A stretch of DNA of 25,071 bases from Jimgerdemannia flammicorona. Lineage: Eukaryota; Mucoromycota; Endogonomycetes; Endogonales; Endogonaceae. The DNA lies in contig RBNI01001018.1 of NCBI GenBank assembly GCA_003990745.1, positions 1-25,071 on the forward strand. Direction: 5' to 3'. Positions within the stretch are counted from its first letter, which is position 1; each line of letters begins with the position of its first letter. The notes under the pieces were generated by a model that worked only from the letters and a program-made list of their open reading frames with translations, was not told where the DNA came from and ran no database searches. The position numbers and the translations under genes are program-made. Of the stretch, positions 1 through 8,761 are shown in pieces.

Positions 1-163
1 TTTGCAGATTGGGTTATATAAGAACTGATACTATAGTCATATAGTACTTGAGTTCTCTGAAGATTAGTTCTTATAGTTCTGTCTATTTGTATAGTACTTC
101 TTTCTTAGGAAGAATTCAAATTGGAGTAGTAATTTGGATAAAGTTCTTAATAAATCTTCTATA
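1..163 (-). pseudogene. Decayed Ty3/gypsy RT to RNase H linker fragment (gypsy-3, downstream part)
   Basis: On the minus strand from 163 down to the window edge one frame reads YRRFIKNF, then ITTPI, LPKKEVLYK, and later FRELKYY. This matches the conserved stretch between the Ty3/gypsy reverse transcriptase thumb and RNase H (family pattern YRRFIxNFSxIxxPLxxLxKK...FxWTxxxxxAFxxLK). In-frame TGA, TAG and TAA sit where Trp, Gln or Arg are expected, as cytosine deamination on either strand would produce. The fragment continues past the left edge of the window. Its upstream half lies at 1150-1430, split off by the inserted element at 172-1142. It is a dead relic; assignment to the superfamily is good, to a clade not possible. 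Confidence 0.72.
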
Positions 164-171
164 GGAATATA

Positions 172-1142
172 GTATATTCTAAAACTAAAGCAATGGTTTA
201 TTAAATTTTATATTTTAATTCTTTAAATAAAAATACTCTAAATAAATATATTTTATATTATAATATATTATAGTTTTATATTAGAGATATTAAAAATATT
301 ATATTTTTTATTTTTAAATAATTTTTATTTAATAGACAGATAATAAATTGAGATATATATTTAAAACTTATTATAGTTATTTTTTTAATATTTCTCTCTA
401 ATCTTATATAATTTATTTTTTAAAATTTTATTTAGTTTATCTTTAAAAAATATATAAATATACTGAATTCAAACATTAAAAAAATGATATTTTTTCTAAA
501 GAAGGCTATTTAAGTATACTTTCTACTTATAATAAATTATGATTTATTTATTAAATAGATTAATTATAGTTTGAGATTATATAAATTATTATAGTATTAA
601 ATATATATAATAATAACAGGAGAATAAATAGATACTGTATAGAACAGACTGATATTAGGTAACTAGAAGTTTATAGTATCCTCTAATAAAACAAAAATCA
701 ATTATTTTGAATTCTATATATAATATTTACCTTTTCTGTCATTTTCAAATTTTATAGTCAATTGATATCATGTAACATTTCCAAATTGCAAATACTGCAA
801 AACTACTTTGAACTAACTATAAATACTCAAATAGTATATTATTATTATCTCAAATATCTAAGATACTATAAATTGAATCAAAGATATGAAATCTTACTTA
901 ATATAAGTTATATGATATTTATTGACTAAAATTCAAAGAAGACCTATATTATATACAGAATATAAAATAATTGATTTTTGTTTTATTAGAGGATACTATA
1001 TACTTCTAATTATCTAATATTAGTCTCTTCTATACTGTATTTATTTATTCTTCTATTATTCTTATATATATATTTAATACTATAATAATTTATATAATCT
1101 TGAATGATAACTAATCTATTTAATAAATATTGATTTAGTTAT
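172..1142. mobile_element. AT-rich non-autonomous DNA-transposon-like insertion with TIRs and 8-bp target duplication
   Basis: The two gypsy-3 pol fragments are interrupted here. The octamer GGAATATA is present just outside both ends (164-171 and 1143-1150). About 25 bp at 181-206 is repeated in inverted orientation at ~1118-1142 with two mismatches and a one-base gap, as terminal inverted repeats would be. Nine extra bases (172-180) separate the left duplication from the left repeat, so the left boundary is uncertain; GAATATA-G-TATATTC at 166-180 is itself a short palindrome. I see no coding frame of note inside. An 8-bp duplication is usual for hAT elements, but the repeat ends are too decayed to name a superfamily. 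The interior is extremely AT-rich. Confidence 0.5.
531..1142. repeat. Large imperfect palindrome (inverted repeat, centre near 836)
   Basis: The reverse complement of ~880-1142 aligns with ~531-800. The best-preserved stretch is 546-725 against 950-1130, where for example CCTCTAATAAAACAAAAATC at 677-696 reappears inverted near 977-996. Similarity weakens toward the centre but can still be followed. The outer end of the left arm (~531-560) also resembles the terminal repeats at 181 and 1142, so this could be a foldback element or an inverted duplication of one end of the larger insertion. Confidence 0.7.
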
Positions 1143-1149
1143 GGAATAT

Positions 1150-1430
1150 ATTGTACTAATATTAGAAAAGACAGTATTTCTTTTGGAGTCTTGAGTACTG
1201 ATCAGTTGTTGATCTTTTAGTTTTATTTAGCTCTATATAGAGTCTTTCTTTAGAAACTATAAATTTAAGAAATTCAAGTTTCTGTTTTTCAATATAGTAC
1301 TTCTTAATATTGAGTCTCAGATAGTTCTCATAGGTGAGCTGGAAGAATTCTTCTAGATAGTATAGGTATTCTTTGAATTTTACTGAGTAAATATAGAAAT
1401 TAATTATTATAATGGTGATCTCAGAATGAT
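1150..1430 (-). pseudogene. Decayed Ty3/gypsy reverse transcriptase palm/thumb fragment (gypsy-3, upstream part)
   Basis: The minus-strand frame through 1380 reads IINFYIYSVKFKEYLYYLEE, then LRLNIKKYYIEKQKLEFL, FIVSKE and L.IELNKTK. This follows the gypsy RT pattern of the YxDD box (here decayed to I-I-N-F), 'IYSK..EEHL.HL..VF', 'K..F....V.FLGFIVS.EG' and 'DP.K'. After a one-base frame change it continues as TPKEILSFL.LVQY, the 'SFLGL.NYYRRFI' region, and then breaks at 1150 where the TIR element sits. The next residues (YRRFIKNF) resume at 163. The region is strongly AT-shifted. Superfamily is well supported; boundaries are approximate. Confidence 0.7.
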
Positions 1431-1568
1431 GATATCAGTATAAGAGACAGCAATTCCTTATAAGCCACCAGATCAGAGTATAAGAAGATCATATAGCATG
1501 ACTCACTCAGGCTATGAAATGAGTAATGATAACCAACTATAAGTCATTGTGACCACAGTATAGGCATC

Positions 1569-2500
1569 TTGAGGAATATAAAAGAAGAATCAAGGAACTA
1601 CAGTAGCAGCAACTCAACAAGACCCACCAATCCCAAAATAGCTCAAAGACTTACTATAAATGAAATATCTACTGCTCATCAAACCTCAAGATCAAGGAAC
1701 CACCAAGGCACCTCAGTCAAAGAAAGAATATTCCAAGACATCAGAAGAGCTATGAGGACCTGCACAAGAAGGACTCCTAGCCTCAACCTAGGTACTGGGG
1801 ATTCTTATCACTTTATTCTCTACTGCTATGAAATGGAAACAAGGATCACTATTGCTACTGAATATCTCTAAATATGGCAGGAGTACAAAATAGGAAACCT
1901 TCTCTACTGGGAGTTCTCATAGGCCAGCTCCCAAGAGTTATAAGATGCTACTCCCATGAATATATATAAAGCAAGAACAGCTAAGAAGATTCATAAGATC
2001 TTCAGATATGTACTATGGTCAATCCCCAACTTAGAATATGTTAGAGTCTTAGACTTCTGAGATCTATCAGCCTGCTATATCAATATACTAGAAGCCAGGG
2101 TGGCTATAGAAGCTCAGTCCACTATCATTCTCAATAGTGATGAAGAGAACACTTCTGGCATCCCATCCTCCAGAACCACCCAGATCAATTTCTGCAAGGA
2201 TTGATCTCAGTATTCTAAGACCCAAGCATCCAGGTTAGATCTCTCCAAGACCCTACATTTGTCTCTTATTTTGTAGAAGAGAACCTCATAGACTAGAGAG
2301 CTCTGGATCTTCTCACTCTCCCTGCCACTGCTGAATGTGATGATGTCATCAGCAATGATGTCATTCTACACAATATATGCAAACTACATAATATATATGA
2401 AACAAGCAACCTATGCAATGAGACCAAAACATTTGTAGATCTCATCTCCTTCAGCAATGACAAGGATGAAGCCTACATAGTCCTGAACATTCTGCTCTAA
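1569..2500 (+). pseudogene. Decayed ORF upstream of the gypsy-1 promoter (possible LTR-resident ORF3 remnant)
   Basis: Two frames are largely open. Frame A runs from 1569 to about 2200 with a few TAA/TAG/TGA stops and includes ATPMNIYKARTAKKIHK near 1948 and LEARVAIEAQSTIILNSDEE near 2089. Frame B runs from about 2150 to a TAA at 2498-2500 and includes NHPDQFLQGLISVF near 2175 and ETKTFVDLISFSNDKDEAYI near 2420. A single frameshift would join them. The acidic, ordinary-looking composition suggests genuine former coding sequence. I do not recognise a family. The stop lies ~260 bp before a TATA box, just as the gypsy-2 ORF3 stop lies ~190 bp before its TATA box, so I infer an equivalent LTR-resident gene. 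Confidence 0.45.
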
Positions 2501-2760
2501 AGTCCCTTAGTTATACTGAATTATACCAGTATTCTTTTCTTGTATAACAGCTGTTCCTCTACCAGCATTCTGACCTTGTGTGACTTGTAATTATTCTAGC
2601 ACCCTTTTCCTATATCACTGAAATTATATCAGCATCCTGAACCTATATAGCCATCTGTGCTGACACTGGAACTTGGCAGTTTTCTGTATTCCAGCATTTT
2701 ATTTAGTTATTAGAATTTATATTTAGCTTTATATCTTAGCAACTATTGAATTATATTTTG

Positions 2761-2793
2761 TATAAATATCCCTCTTATTTCCTTTGAAATAAA
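2761..2793 (+). promoter_or_regulatory. TATA box and AATAAA signal of the gypsy-1 5' LTR
   Basis: TATAAATA at 2761-2768 is followed by CCCTC, and AATAAA lies at 2788-2793. The spacing fits an LTR with a short R region. The gypsy-2 LTR has the same TATAAATAC-CCCC context. Function is inferred. Confidence 0.5.
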
Positions 2794-3003
2794 ATCAGTC
2801 TATTTAGTATAATATACACAATTCCTTGCAAGCAATCTAAAGAGATAACAAGACAATTTAAAGATAAGAAGTTTGAGGACTATAAGACCTTGAGAAGGTA
2901 CTCCAATAAGAACTTATTTATAACAAACTTGAGTTAGTCTAAGAGATATACCTTGAAGAGAATCTGATATATTTAAAGGACTCAGTAACTACTACATGAC
3001 AAC

Positions 3004-3018
3004 TTGGTGCCCATTGGC
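3004..3018 (+). other. Candidate primer-binding site of gypsy-1
   Basis: TTGGTGCCCATTGGC follows ACA-AC, in the same position as the TTGGTAGCAGT site of gypsy-2. TGGTGCC.. would pair with a tRNA 3' end of the form ..GGCACCA. The tRNA cannot be named from the sequence. An open frame with deamination-type stops also crosses this point (LGAHWLVIQYESLTFKL), as in gypsy-2. Confidence 0.4.
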
Positions 3019-3061
3019 TTGTGATTCAATATGAATCTCTCACTTTCAAGCTGAAAAATAA

Positions 3062-3877
3062 ACAACCACTACAACAACTACCCTGACTACAAAAGTCAAC
3101 CCTGCAAGAATTCAAGACAAGATAAAAATACATCCCTCTAAATTCTATAGATATACTACTGAAGAGTCAATTCTGATCTTTATTGAATACTTTGAACAAT
3201 TCACTACTATATGAGCCCTCAATGTGGATACACAATTGACCCTTCTACTAGTCAGCCTCAGAGGACCTATCAGAGACAAGTTCAATATAGTCACCATTGC
3301 TGATACTGGTGCAGTCAAACTTGCCAACATGAAGGCCTTTCTCAGAACAATATACTATACTGAAGAGATCAAGCAAGCTCTTAAGGATCAACTCAATACT
3401 ATCTACTAAATACTCAGTGAAGATCCCAACTCATTCTATACCTGAATCTGCTACCAGATTGTCTTGGCTGGCTATAATGACCACCTCAAGGAACAAATAG
3501 CAGATTCAATCTTTCTCAAAAGAGTTTACCCTGAAATTGCTCTAGAAATCTGGTCTACTCCAGCTGCACTGACCCTTGATCAGAAAGTGGTCTTTGTACA
3601 GAGATATTGGACTACCAGATATCCTGCTAAATACTTAATAGAGAAAATAACTGGTATCAAGATAGAGCCATTGAAGCCAACTAGTATTATATCTACTACA
3701 GTTGTAAACAGACAACTATCCCCACCTACCCCCAAGGTAGCCAAAGCTGACCCAGTGGAGGAACTTGCCAAGCAGTTTGCTGAGATGACTACACATCTTA
3801 GTGATGTTGTTAAAGAAGGTCTGAAATGCCAACATGAGACCAGTACAGAGATTTGCAGCTACTATAGAAGAATATAA
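3062..3877 (+). pseudogene. gag: gypsy-1 Gag (capsid region), broken
   Basis: One frame is open over most of 3062-3877. It reads from a Thr-rich start through IEYFEQFTT, LLVSLRGPIRDKF, LAGYNDHLKEQIADSIFLKR and WSTPAALTLDQKVVFVQRYW to EELAKQFAEMTTHL. The distribution of hydrophobic and charged residues and the position before a CCHC knuckle fit a Ty3/gypsy capsid. Stops at ~3212, 3407 and 3443 sit in otherwise intact sequence. The frame ends at 3877, but the zinc knuckle that should follow is in a different frame from ~3840, so an indel lies around 3800-3860. No initiating ATG with good context is evident; a TAA precedes the Thr run. Confidence 0.7.
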
Positions 3878-5476
3878 TATCACATGCTTCAGATGTGGAG
3901 AAGAAGGCCACTATACAAAGAGTTGTATAACCAAAACAAGATGCAAAGCCCAACCAAGTAATGCTATCAGAACTAGTGAATAAATCAATACAGTAGTCAT
4001 TGAGGAGATTGGTGACACTGATGATAAAGAATACTATAAAGAGCTCGAATTATACCCTACTACTGAAGATACCAGAACTCAGTCCAAGCCCTATAACCAG
4101 AAGAGCAACAGCAAGCTAGTTGGAAGACCAAAGAAGACCCCAGCTATCACTATTCAAAGCAAGACCCAATCTGAGGAGATTGATCAAGACATAGAGTTAG
4201 ATAAAGCTGCTCACCAAATCATTGAAGGCACTACTCCAGTCTCATAAAAAAGTGAAAGCAAGAAGGAACAGAAGCTGCACAAGACTAAGATCTACCAGTA
4301 TGATATCTATAAGGACCTCAAGGAACAGAAGGTCAATGCTACTTTTAGATAGCTAGTCAAAGTTCCTGTCTTCAGACAGCAGTTAAGAGTAGGACTTACA
4401 ACTACTACCAAGAATCAAGAGTACAAGATTGTAGAAGCTCATAATGCACAAGAAGAATCTGAAGACTTAGGCAAAGAATCTGAAGACTAGCACAAAACAT
4501 CAGCCTATACTCCATGTCAGATTAAAAATTGTATCTCTGATACCATCATTGATACTAGTGCTGGAGGATGTCTCATGAGCAAGAAGACAATTGACCACCT
4601 AGGCTAAGACATTGAAGAGTCCACCAAGATAGTCTATATTATAGCAGATGATATATGAGCTACCCCTCTTAGCAAAATCTAAGAAGTCTCCATCAAGATA
4701 GGAGGAGCTACCATCTCAGTAGATGTGATTGTTATAAGCACCACTAACTAAGACATCCTTATTGGCAACCAATAGCTTCATAAGACCAAGGCCATCATTG
4801 ATCTCAATGTCCAGAAGATGTAGATCAACTATAGAGAAAGAAAGATATGAGTCTCTATCAATGTCCATAAAGAAGTTCTATCAGACATAGAGGAAGGAGA
4901 TGAAGAGGACACAGAAGTCTTCATGTACTCAGTGAACAAGAATAAGAACAAGACACCCAAGCTCACAGATGAGCAGTAGTACAACAAGATCATTGATGGC
5001 TATACCCCTCAAGGAAGATGCCCCCATGGTACTAGAATGTACTGCTCTGAACACATGAATGACTGCTGGTCCTATATCAGTGAAGTCAGAAAAATCCACC
5101 AATAGAAGTATGATTAAGAAGCTGCTGAAGCAAAGAAGAAAGCTGAAGAAGATGACCAGCCTTCAGAGCTGCAAGCTGACAGTGATGATGAGGAGGAACA
5201 AGAACCAGACATTACCCTCAAGGTCAAGAAGTTTCACCCCAAAGCTAAGATCCCAGAATACAAGACTTAAGGAGCTATAGAAATGGACTTTGTCAGTATT
5301 CAAGATGCTACCCTCGAACCACAGACCACCACCCTACTTGGCACCAGAATTGGAGTCAAGCTGCCAGAGAACTATGCCAGAATTATCAAGACCAGGAGTA
5401 GTCTGGCCAAAAGTAAAATCTCAGTTGAAGGAGGAGTAATTGATCCTGATTACACTGGCAAGATCTTCTTATAGTC
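3837..5476 (+). pseudogene. gypsy-1 zinc knuckle, retropepsin, Cys/His module and dUTPase N-terminal part
   Basis: One frame can be followed for ~1.6 kb. It opens with the knuckle CFRCGEEGHYTKSC (3885-3926; C-x2-C-x4-H-x4-C) and a Lys/Glu-rich linker. A retropepsin follows, with the active-site triplet in DTSAGG (4551-4568; canonical DTGA/DSGA, so Gly is replaced by Ser) and the flap-distal DILIGNQ-stop-L (family DIILGxxWL). Next come a charged linker, the Cys/His module (4968-5085), an Asp/Glu-rich stretch, then dUTPase motifs 1-3 from 5262: AIEMDF, RSSLA and GVIDPDY. About ten in-frame TAG/TGA/TAA codons interrupt it. The frame changes at ~5470 just after motif 3. The order protease, module, dUTPase, RT differs from gypsy-2. 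Confidence 0.78.
4968..5085 (+). other. Conserved Cys-Pro-His module next to dUTPase (gypsy-1 copy), family not recognised
   Basis: The frame reads DEQ-stop-YNKIIDGYTPQGRCPH, then MYCSEH and NDCWSYISE. It lines up without gaps with a stretch of gypsy-2 (20069-20185 minus). Shared positions are EQ, Y, K-I, DGYxP, CPH, MY and DCxS, with a final E. The TAG after EQ is probably former TGG or CAG. Extra Cys and His residues in this copy (C at 5058, H at 5067) could support metal binding. It sits between the protease and the dUTPase. I know of no named domain with this signature, so function is open. Confidence 0.6.
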
Positions 5477-5635
5477 AGGAATCACAACCCCACCACTCTA
5501 TTCAAAGTCAAGAAGTATAACAGGATTGGCCAGATGCTGATCCATGAAATCAAGAAGCCCAAGATCACTGAAACCATCAAACTCATCAAGACCAAGAGAG
5601 AAGAACAAGGCTTTGGATCTACTAGAAGAGGAGTC
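5262..5635 (+). pseudogene. dUTPase domain of gypsy-1 (frameshifted)
   Basis: All five motifs of a trimeric dUTPase can be traced. Motif 1 is GAIEMDF (~5271), motif 2 RIIKTRSSLA (the PRSSLA box, Arg and Ser present), motif 3 GVIDPDYTGKI (catalytic Asp present). After a one-base frame change at ~5470 come IVRNHN, motif 4 NRIGQML and motif 5 GFGSTRRG (5609-5632). The enzyme hydrolyses dUTP to dUMP and pyrophosphate; in a retroelement it would limit uracil incorporation during reverse transcription. Key residues are better preserved here than in the gypsy-2 copy, but the frameshift and a TAG break the protein. Confidence 0.8.
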
Positions 5636-6483
5636 TATGCTGCCACTAAGATTACTGAACTTGAGCATAAGGAAGACAAGAACCAGAATAAGCACACATA
5701 TACTATTAGAGAAAACTTTCCCCTGGAAGAACAACTTCTCAAGATCCTGCACCAGAATGAAGGAGTACTTGCTACAGACTTCAGGGATATCTACAATCAA
5801 GAACCCAAGTACTACCATGAAGTTGACACTGGCAATACCAAGCCCATCTATCAGAAAGCCAGATCTATACTACCTGCCTGCAGAGAATGGCTGTGAATGA
5901 AACTCAAGAAAATGGAAGAAGCTGGAATTATCAAGCAAGCTATCAGTCTCTGGACTTCACCCATTGTCCTTACCCTGAAGAAAGAAAGCAAGCATGGAGA
6001 GTTTATACCAGACTCTGTATTGATTATAAGAAGCTCAATACAATCACCAAGAAGGATAGACAGCCCTTGCCAAATATTCAAGAAATCCTTACCACTTTTA
6101 AAAGTGAAGTCAAATACTACACCACCTTGGATCTGTTCTTAGACTTCTATCAGATTGGTCTCACTCAAGATACTAGTGAGAAATCAGCCTTCATCACACC
6201 TGATATCACTTATATCTACCTACAAATACCATTTGGAATGTATAATACCCCAGCAAGTTTTCAGTAAATAATGAATAGAGTCTTCAGCAATGAGATTGGA
6301 AAATGGCTCTTTGTCTATGTTGATGATGTGATTATCTTCAGCAACACTACATGGAAACATGTCAACCATATACAGCTAGTTCTCAAGAAGCTCAAGGAGT
6401 ATGGCCTCTACATCAAGCTCAAGAAGTACAAGTTTGTAGCTCAGGAAATCACCTACCTAGGACACCTCATCAAACCAGACTAG
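5636..6483 (+). pseudogene. pol: gypsy-1 reverse transcriptase, finger and palm
   Basis: In frame 2 the sequence reads on from the dUTPase through LATDFRDIYNQEP, HEVDTGNTKPIYQK and MKLKKMEEAGIIKQAISLWT to SPIVLTLKKESKHGEF. The frame changes near 5990 and continues as RLCIDYKKLNTITKKDRQPL, LDLFLDFYQIGL, KSAFIT, IPFGMYNTPASFQ, FVYVDDVIIFS and ITYLGHLIKPD. The catalytic YVDD box is at 6316-6327 with both Asp intact. FGMxNxPASFQ and the LGH box are standard Ty3/gypsy RT landmarks. Stops are TGA at ~5896 and TAA at 6265-6267. RT function (RNA- and DNA-templated DNA synthesis) is lost through the frameshifts. Confidence 0.85.
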
Positions 6484-6484
6484 A

Positions 6485-7190
6485 ATCCACACAGACCCCA
6501 TAAAGATTGAGGCTGTTGCAGCCTACCTGAGACCCAGAACAACTACAGAAGTCCATACCTTCCTTGGACTAGCCTCTTACTACAGAAGATTTATCAAAGG
6601 ATACTCCAATATTACAGCACCTATCTATGAGCTACTGAAGAAGGAGACCAAATTTGAATGGACCAAGAAATGCTAAGAAACCTTCAATGAACTCAAGACC
6701 AGATTGACCCAAGCACCTATCCTCAGAAGACCAGATTGGAACCTAGGATTCATCTTGTAGACAGATGTAAGTGCTATAGAACTTGGAGCAGTCCTAGCTC
6801 AGAAGAAAGATAGATATGAATATGTCATCTCCTATGCAAGCTGAGGTATCCATAGAGTAGAACAGAACTATAAGTTATACAAACTCAAATGCTTAGCAGT
6901 AGTTTGGCCAGTAGACAAGTTCCACTACTACCTAGCCAGGAAATACTTCACTATTTAAACAGACCATTCTACTCTTGCCTGGCTATTCCACACTCTAAAT
7001 GTTAAAGGAATATATACCAGATGGATCCACAGGCTGCAAGAGTATGACTGCACTATCAAGCACTACTCAGGGAGAACTAAAATCAATGCTGATGACCTCT
7101 CAAGGACACTCCAAAATATTCCCATCAAGACTATTCAATATGAATAAGGAGTTATACTATGGATTAATCAGCTATCTTGGGCAGTAGAAG
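6485..7190 (+). pseudogene. pol: gypsy-1 RT thumb and RNase H
   Basis: The frame shifts at 6484 and then reads TDPIKIEAVAAYLRP, FLGLASYYRRFIKGYSNITA and KFEWTKK. The RNase H domain follows, with TDVSAIELGAVLAQ (family TDASxxGxGAVLxQ), YKLYKLKCLAVVWPVDKFHYY, TDHSTLAWLF, and ADDLSRTL at the end. Stops replace Gln before TDVSA and before TDHS (TAG and TAA from CAG/CAA). The acidic residues expected at the RNase H active site are mostly visible, but the ExE region is diverged (KLKCLAVV). Confidence 0.8.
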
Positions 7191-8336
7191 ATGCCCAATC
7201 ATCTTGTACCCTGGACAATCACTATCATCAACCAGACTTGAAAACAGTTTGAACTAGACAATACCATACTCAGAAAAGAAGGAAAGCTTATAATACTCAA
7301 ATATAAGAAGTATCAAGTAATGAAGGAAGTACATGAACAAGGACACCTAGGAGGAACCAATACATATAATAAGGTAAGAAGAACCATGTAGTGGTCCAAG
7401 ATAGAAGAAGACCTGCACTGATTTGTCAAAGAGTATAATAAGTGCCAAAAACAGAAACAAGATCAGTAAGACCAGACATCTGGGTCATCAAGAATTGAGT
7501 CTATCTCCTTCTACCACATTATAATAGATATCATTGGGCCACTACCAGTAACACTATCAGGAAACCACTACATTATAGTTATTATAGACCTCTTTACTAA
7601 ATAGATAGAAGCAGGAGCATTACAAGAAGCCAATGCCCTCTCTATAGCTGACTTCCTATACTGAGAAATCATCTGCCACTACAAGACACCAAGGCAAATC
7701 ACTACAGACTATGGCACAGAATTTGTCAATAGATTCTATGAGATAATATATCAGAAATACAAGATTCTGCACATCAAGACTACTATATATTATTCTCAAG
7801 GAAATGGACAGATAGAGAGAACTAATAAGACTCTCAAGAACATCCTGGTAAAGATCTCAGACATATATGAGAATTGGGATAACTACCTCCCAACTGTCCT
7901 CTCTGTCCTATGAGACATACAGTTACAGAGTACACACTTTACCCCAAGAGAACTGCTCTTTGGAGAAGAAGATTCTGATGGAACCTCAGCCATAAATCTA
8001 GACCTAACTTGGAGACAGGTTGACTCAGAAATCCAGAGACTATACTAAATCAGGAAGAAGGCTGAAGATTACATCATTAAGTTATAAGTGCTGATAAGAA
8101 AGAATGTAGAAAAGAATCACAAGACCCTAGAACTCATCCAAATTAGAGAAAAGGTCCTACTATATCAAAATATAGTAGAAGCCTCATGGTTGCAAAAACT
8201 GGAGTCCAAATGGGAAGGACTCTTCTATGTACAAGATATCAAGAGAACTACTTTCTGGCTTAGAAAAATCTCAGAGACCATACTGCCTACCATGGTATAC
8301 AGGAATAAACTCAAGAAGTATTATGAATCTATATAA
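7191..8336 (+). pseudogene. pol: gypsy-1 integrase
   Basis: From ~7240 one frame is nearly continuous to a TAA at 8334-8336. The zinc-binding region has HEQGHLGG, but the final Cys pair is reduced to YNKC, the first Cys probably lost by G-to-A. The catalytic core is a complete D,D-35-E triad: Asp at 7527-7529 (IIIDIIGPLP), Asp at 7707-7709 (TTDYGTEF) and Glu at 7815-7817 (GQIERTNK). A GPY/F-like block reads KWEGLFYV, and the end is LPTMVYRNKLKKYYESI. There is no chromodomain, unlike gypsy-2. Stops at W/R/Q positions include TAG at the Trp of FTKWIEA. Confidence 0.85.
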
Positions 8337-8351
8337 GAGAAGTAAAACATT

Positions 8352-8757
8352 ATGACTACCCATGAGGTTCTAGTCTGCAAATCATAACAGTATGTCCTGT
8401 AACTAGCAGACAATCTATCTAGACCATTCTCTAAAGGATATAGCACCAGCAACTACTCATTTATGAGACTTTCAAAGCCAGAGAAGTTTGAACCATCAAC
8501 TGATTGGTCAAGATCAAAATTAGACCCTTGCTCTATATGAAGGGGACAATCTTTCACCATCATACCAAAATATATAGGGAAGATACCAGCCCATAAACAC
8601 CACTTTTCAACCCCCTGCCAGAGGTTATGGGATCAGCAAATTTTTCAGAACTGGACCAATGAATAAGGATATTCAAAGATATCTCTTTCCAGTACCATTC
8701 AGGTTACACAACCTTTAGAGAGTACTTACAACATCGTTTTTGGAGAAAAGAGACTAA
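8352..8757 (+). pseudogene. Extra ORF downstream of gypsy-1 integrase, cut off by the LINE
   Basis: Sixteen bases after the integrase stop, and in the same frame, an ATG at 8352 opens a stretch of ~135 codons with only four stops (TAA, TAA, TGA, TAA). It includes LADNLSRPFSKGYST, SKPEKFEPSTDWSRSK, FTIIPKYIGKIPAHKHH and CQRLWDQQIFQNWTNE. I do not recognise the product. The frame is still open where G-rich LINE sequence begins near 8757, so it is truncated by that insertion. By analogy with gypsy-2 it may be the internal, 5' part of a gene that runs on into the 3' LTR. Confidence 0.5.
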
Positions 8758-8761
8758 CAAC

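Larger units (their letters stand above)
1441..3001 (+). repeat. Candidate 5' LTR of gypsy-1 (possibly incomplete)
   Basis: This stretch lies upstream of a PBS-like site and carries an ORF remnant, then a TATA box and AATAAA. That is the same layout as the proven LTRs of gypsy-2. The right end is placed at ACA (2999-3001) because the next bases, ACTTGGT, are the same as those after the gypsy-2 LTR. The left end is unknown and may be truncated. No second copy is in the window, so the LTR call rests on layout alone. Confidence 0.45.
1441..8757 (+). mobile_element. Ty3/gypsy LTR retrotransposon with dUTPase, no chromodomain (gypsy-1), decayed
   Basis: A plus-strand element with the order gag, CCHC knuckle, retropepsin, Cys/His module, dUTPase, RT, RNase H, integrase, extra 3' ORF. 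The left boundary is set by the end of minus-strand gypsy-3 coding near 1430 and a change in base composition. The right boundary is the abrupt switch to G-rich LINE sequence near 8757. The frame changes at about 3850, 5470, 5990, 6484 and 7200, and there are dozens of in-frame stops, mostly TAG/TAA/TGA where Gln, Trp or Arg are conserved in the family. No 3' copy of the 5' LTR region is visible in the window; it is expected beyond 25071 if the LINE landed inside gypsy-1. Confidence 0.8.

Noticed and set aside
8336..8757. 3' LTR of gypsy-1 within the window
   Set aside because: I found no repeat of the 1441-3001 sequence, TATA context or LTR end here; the region is mostly an open frame continuing from integrase.
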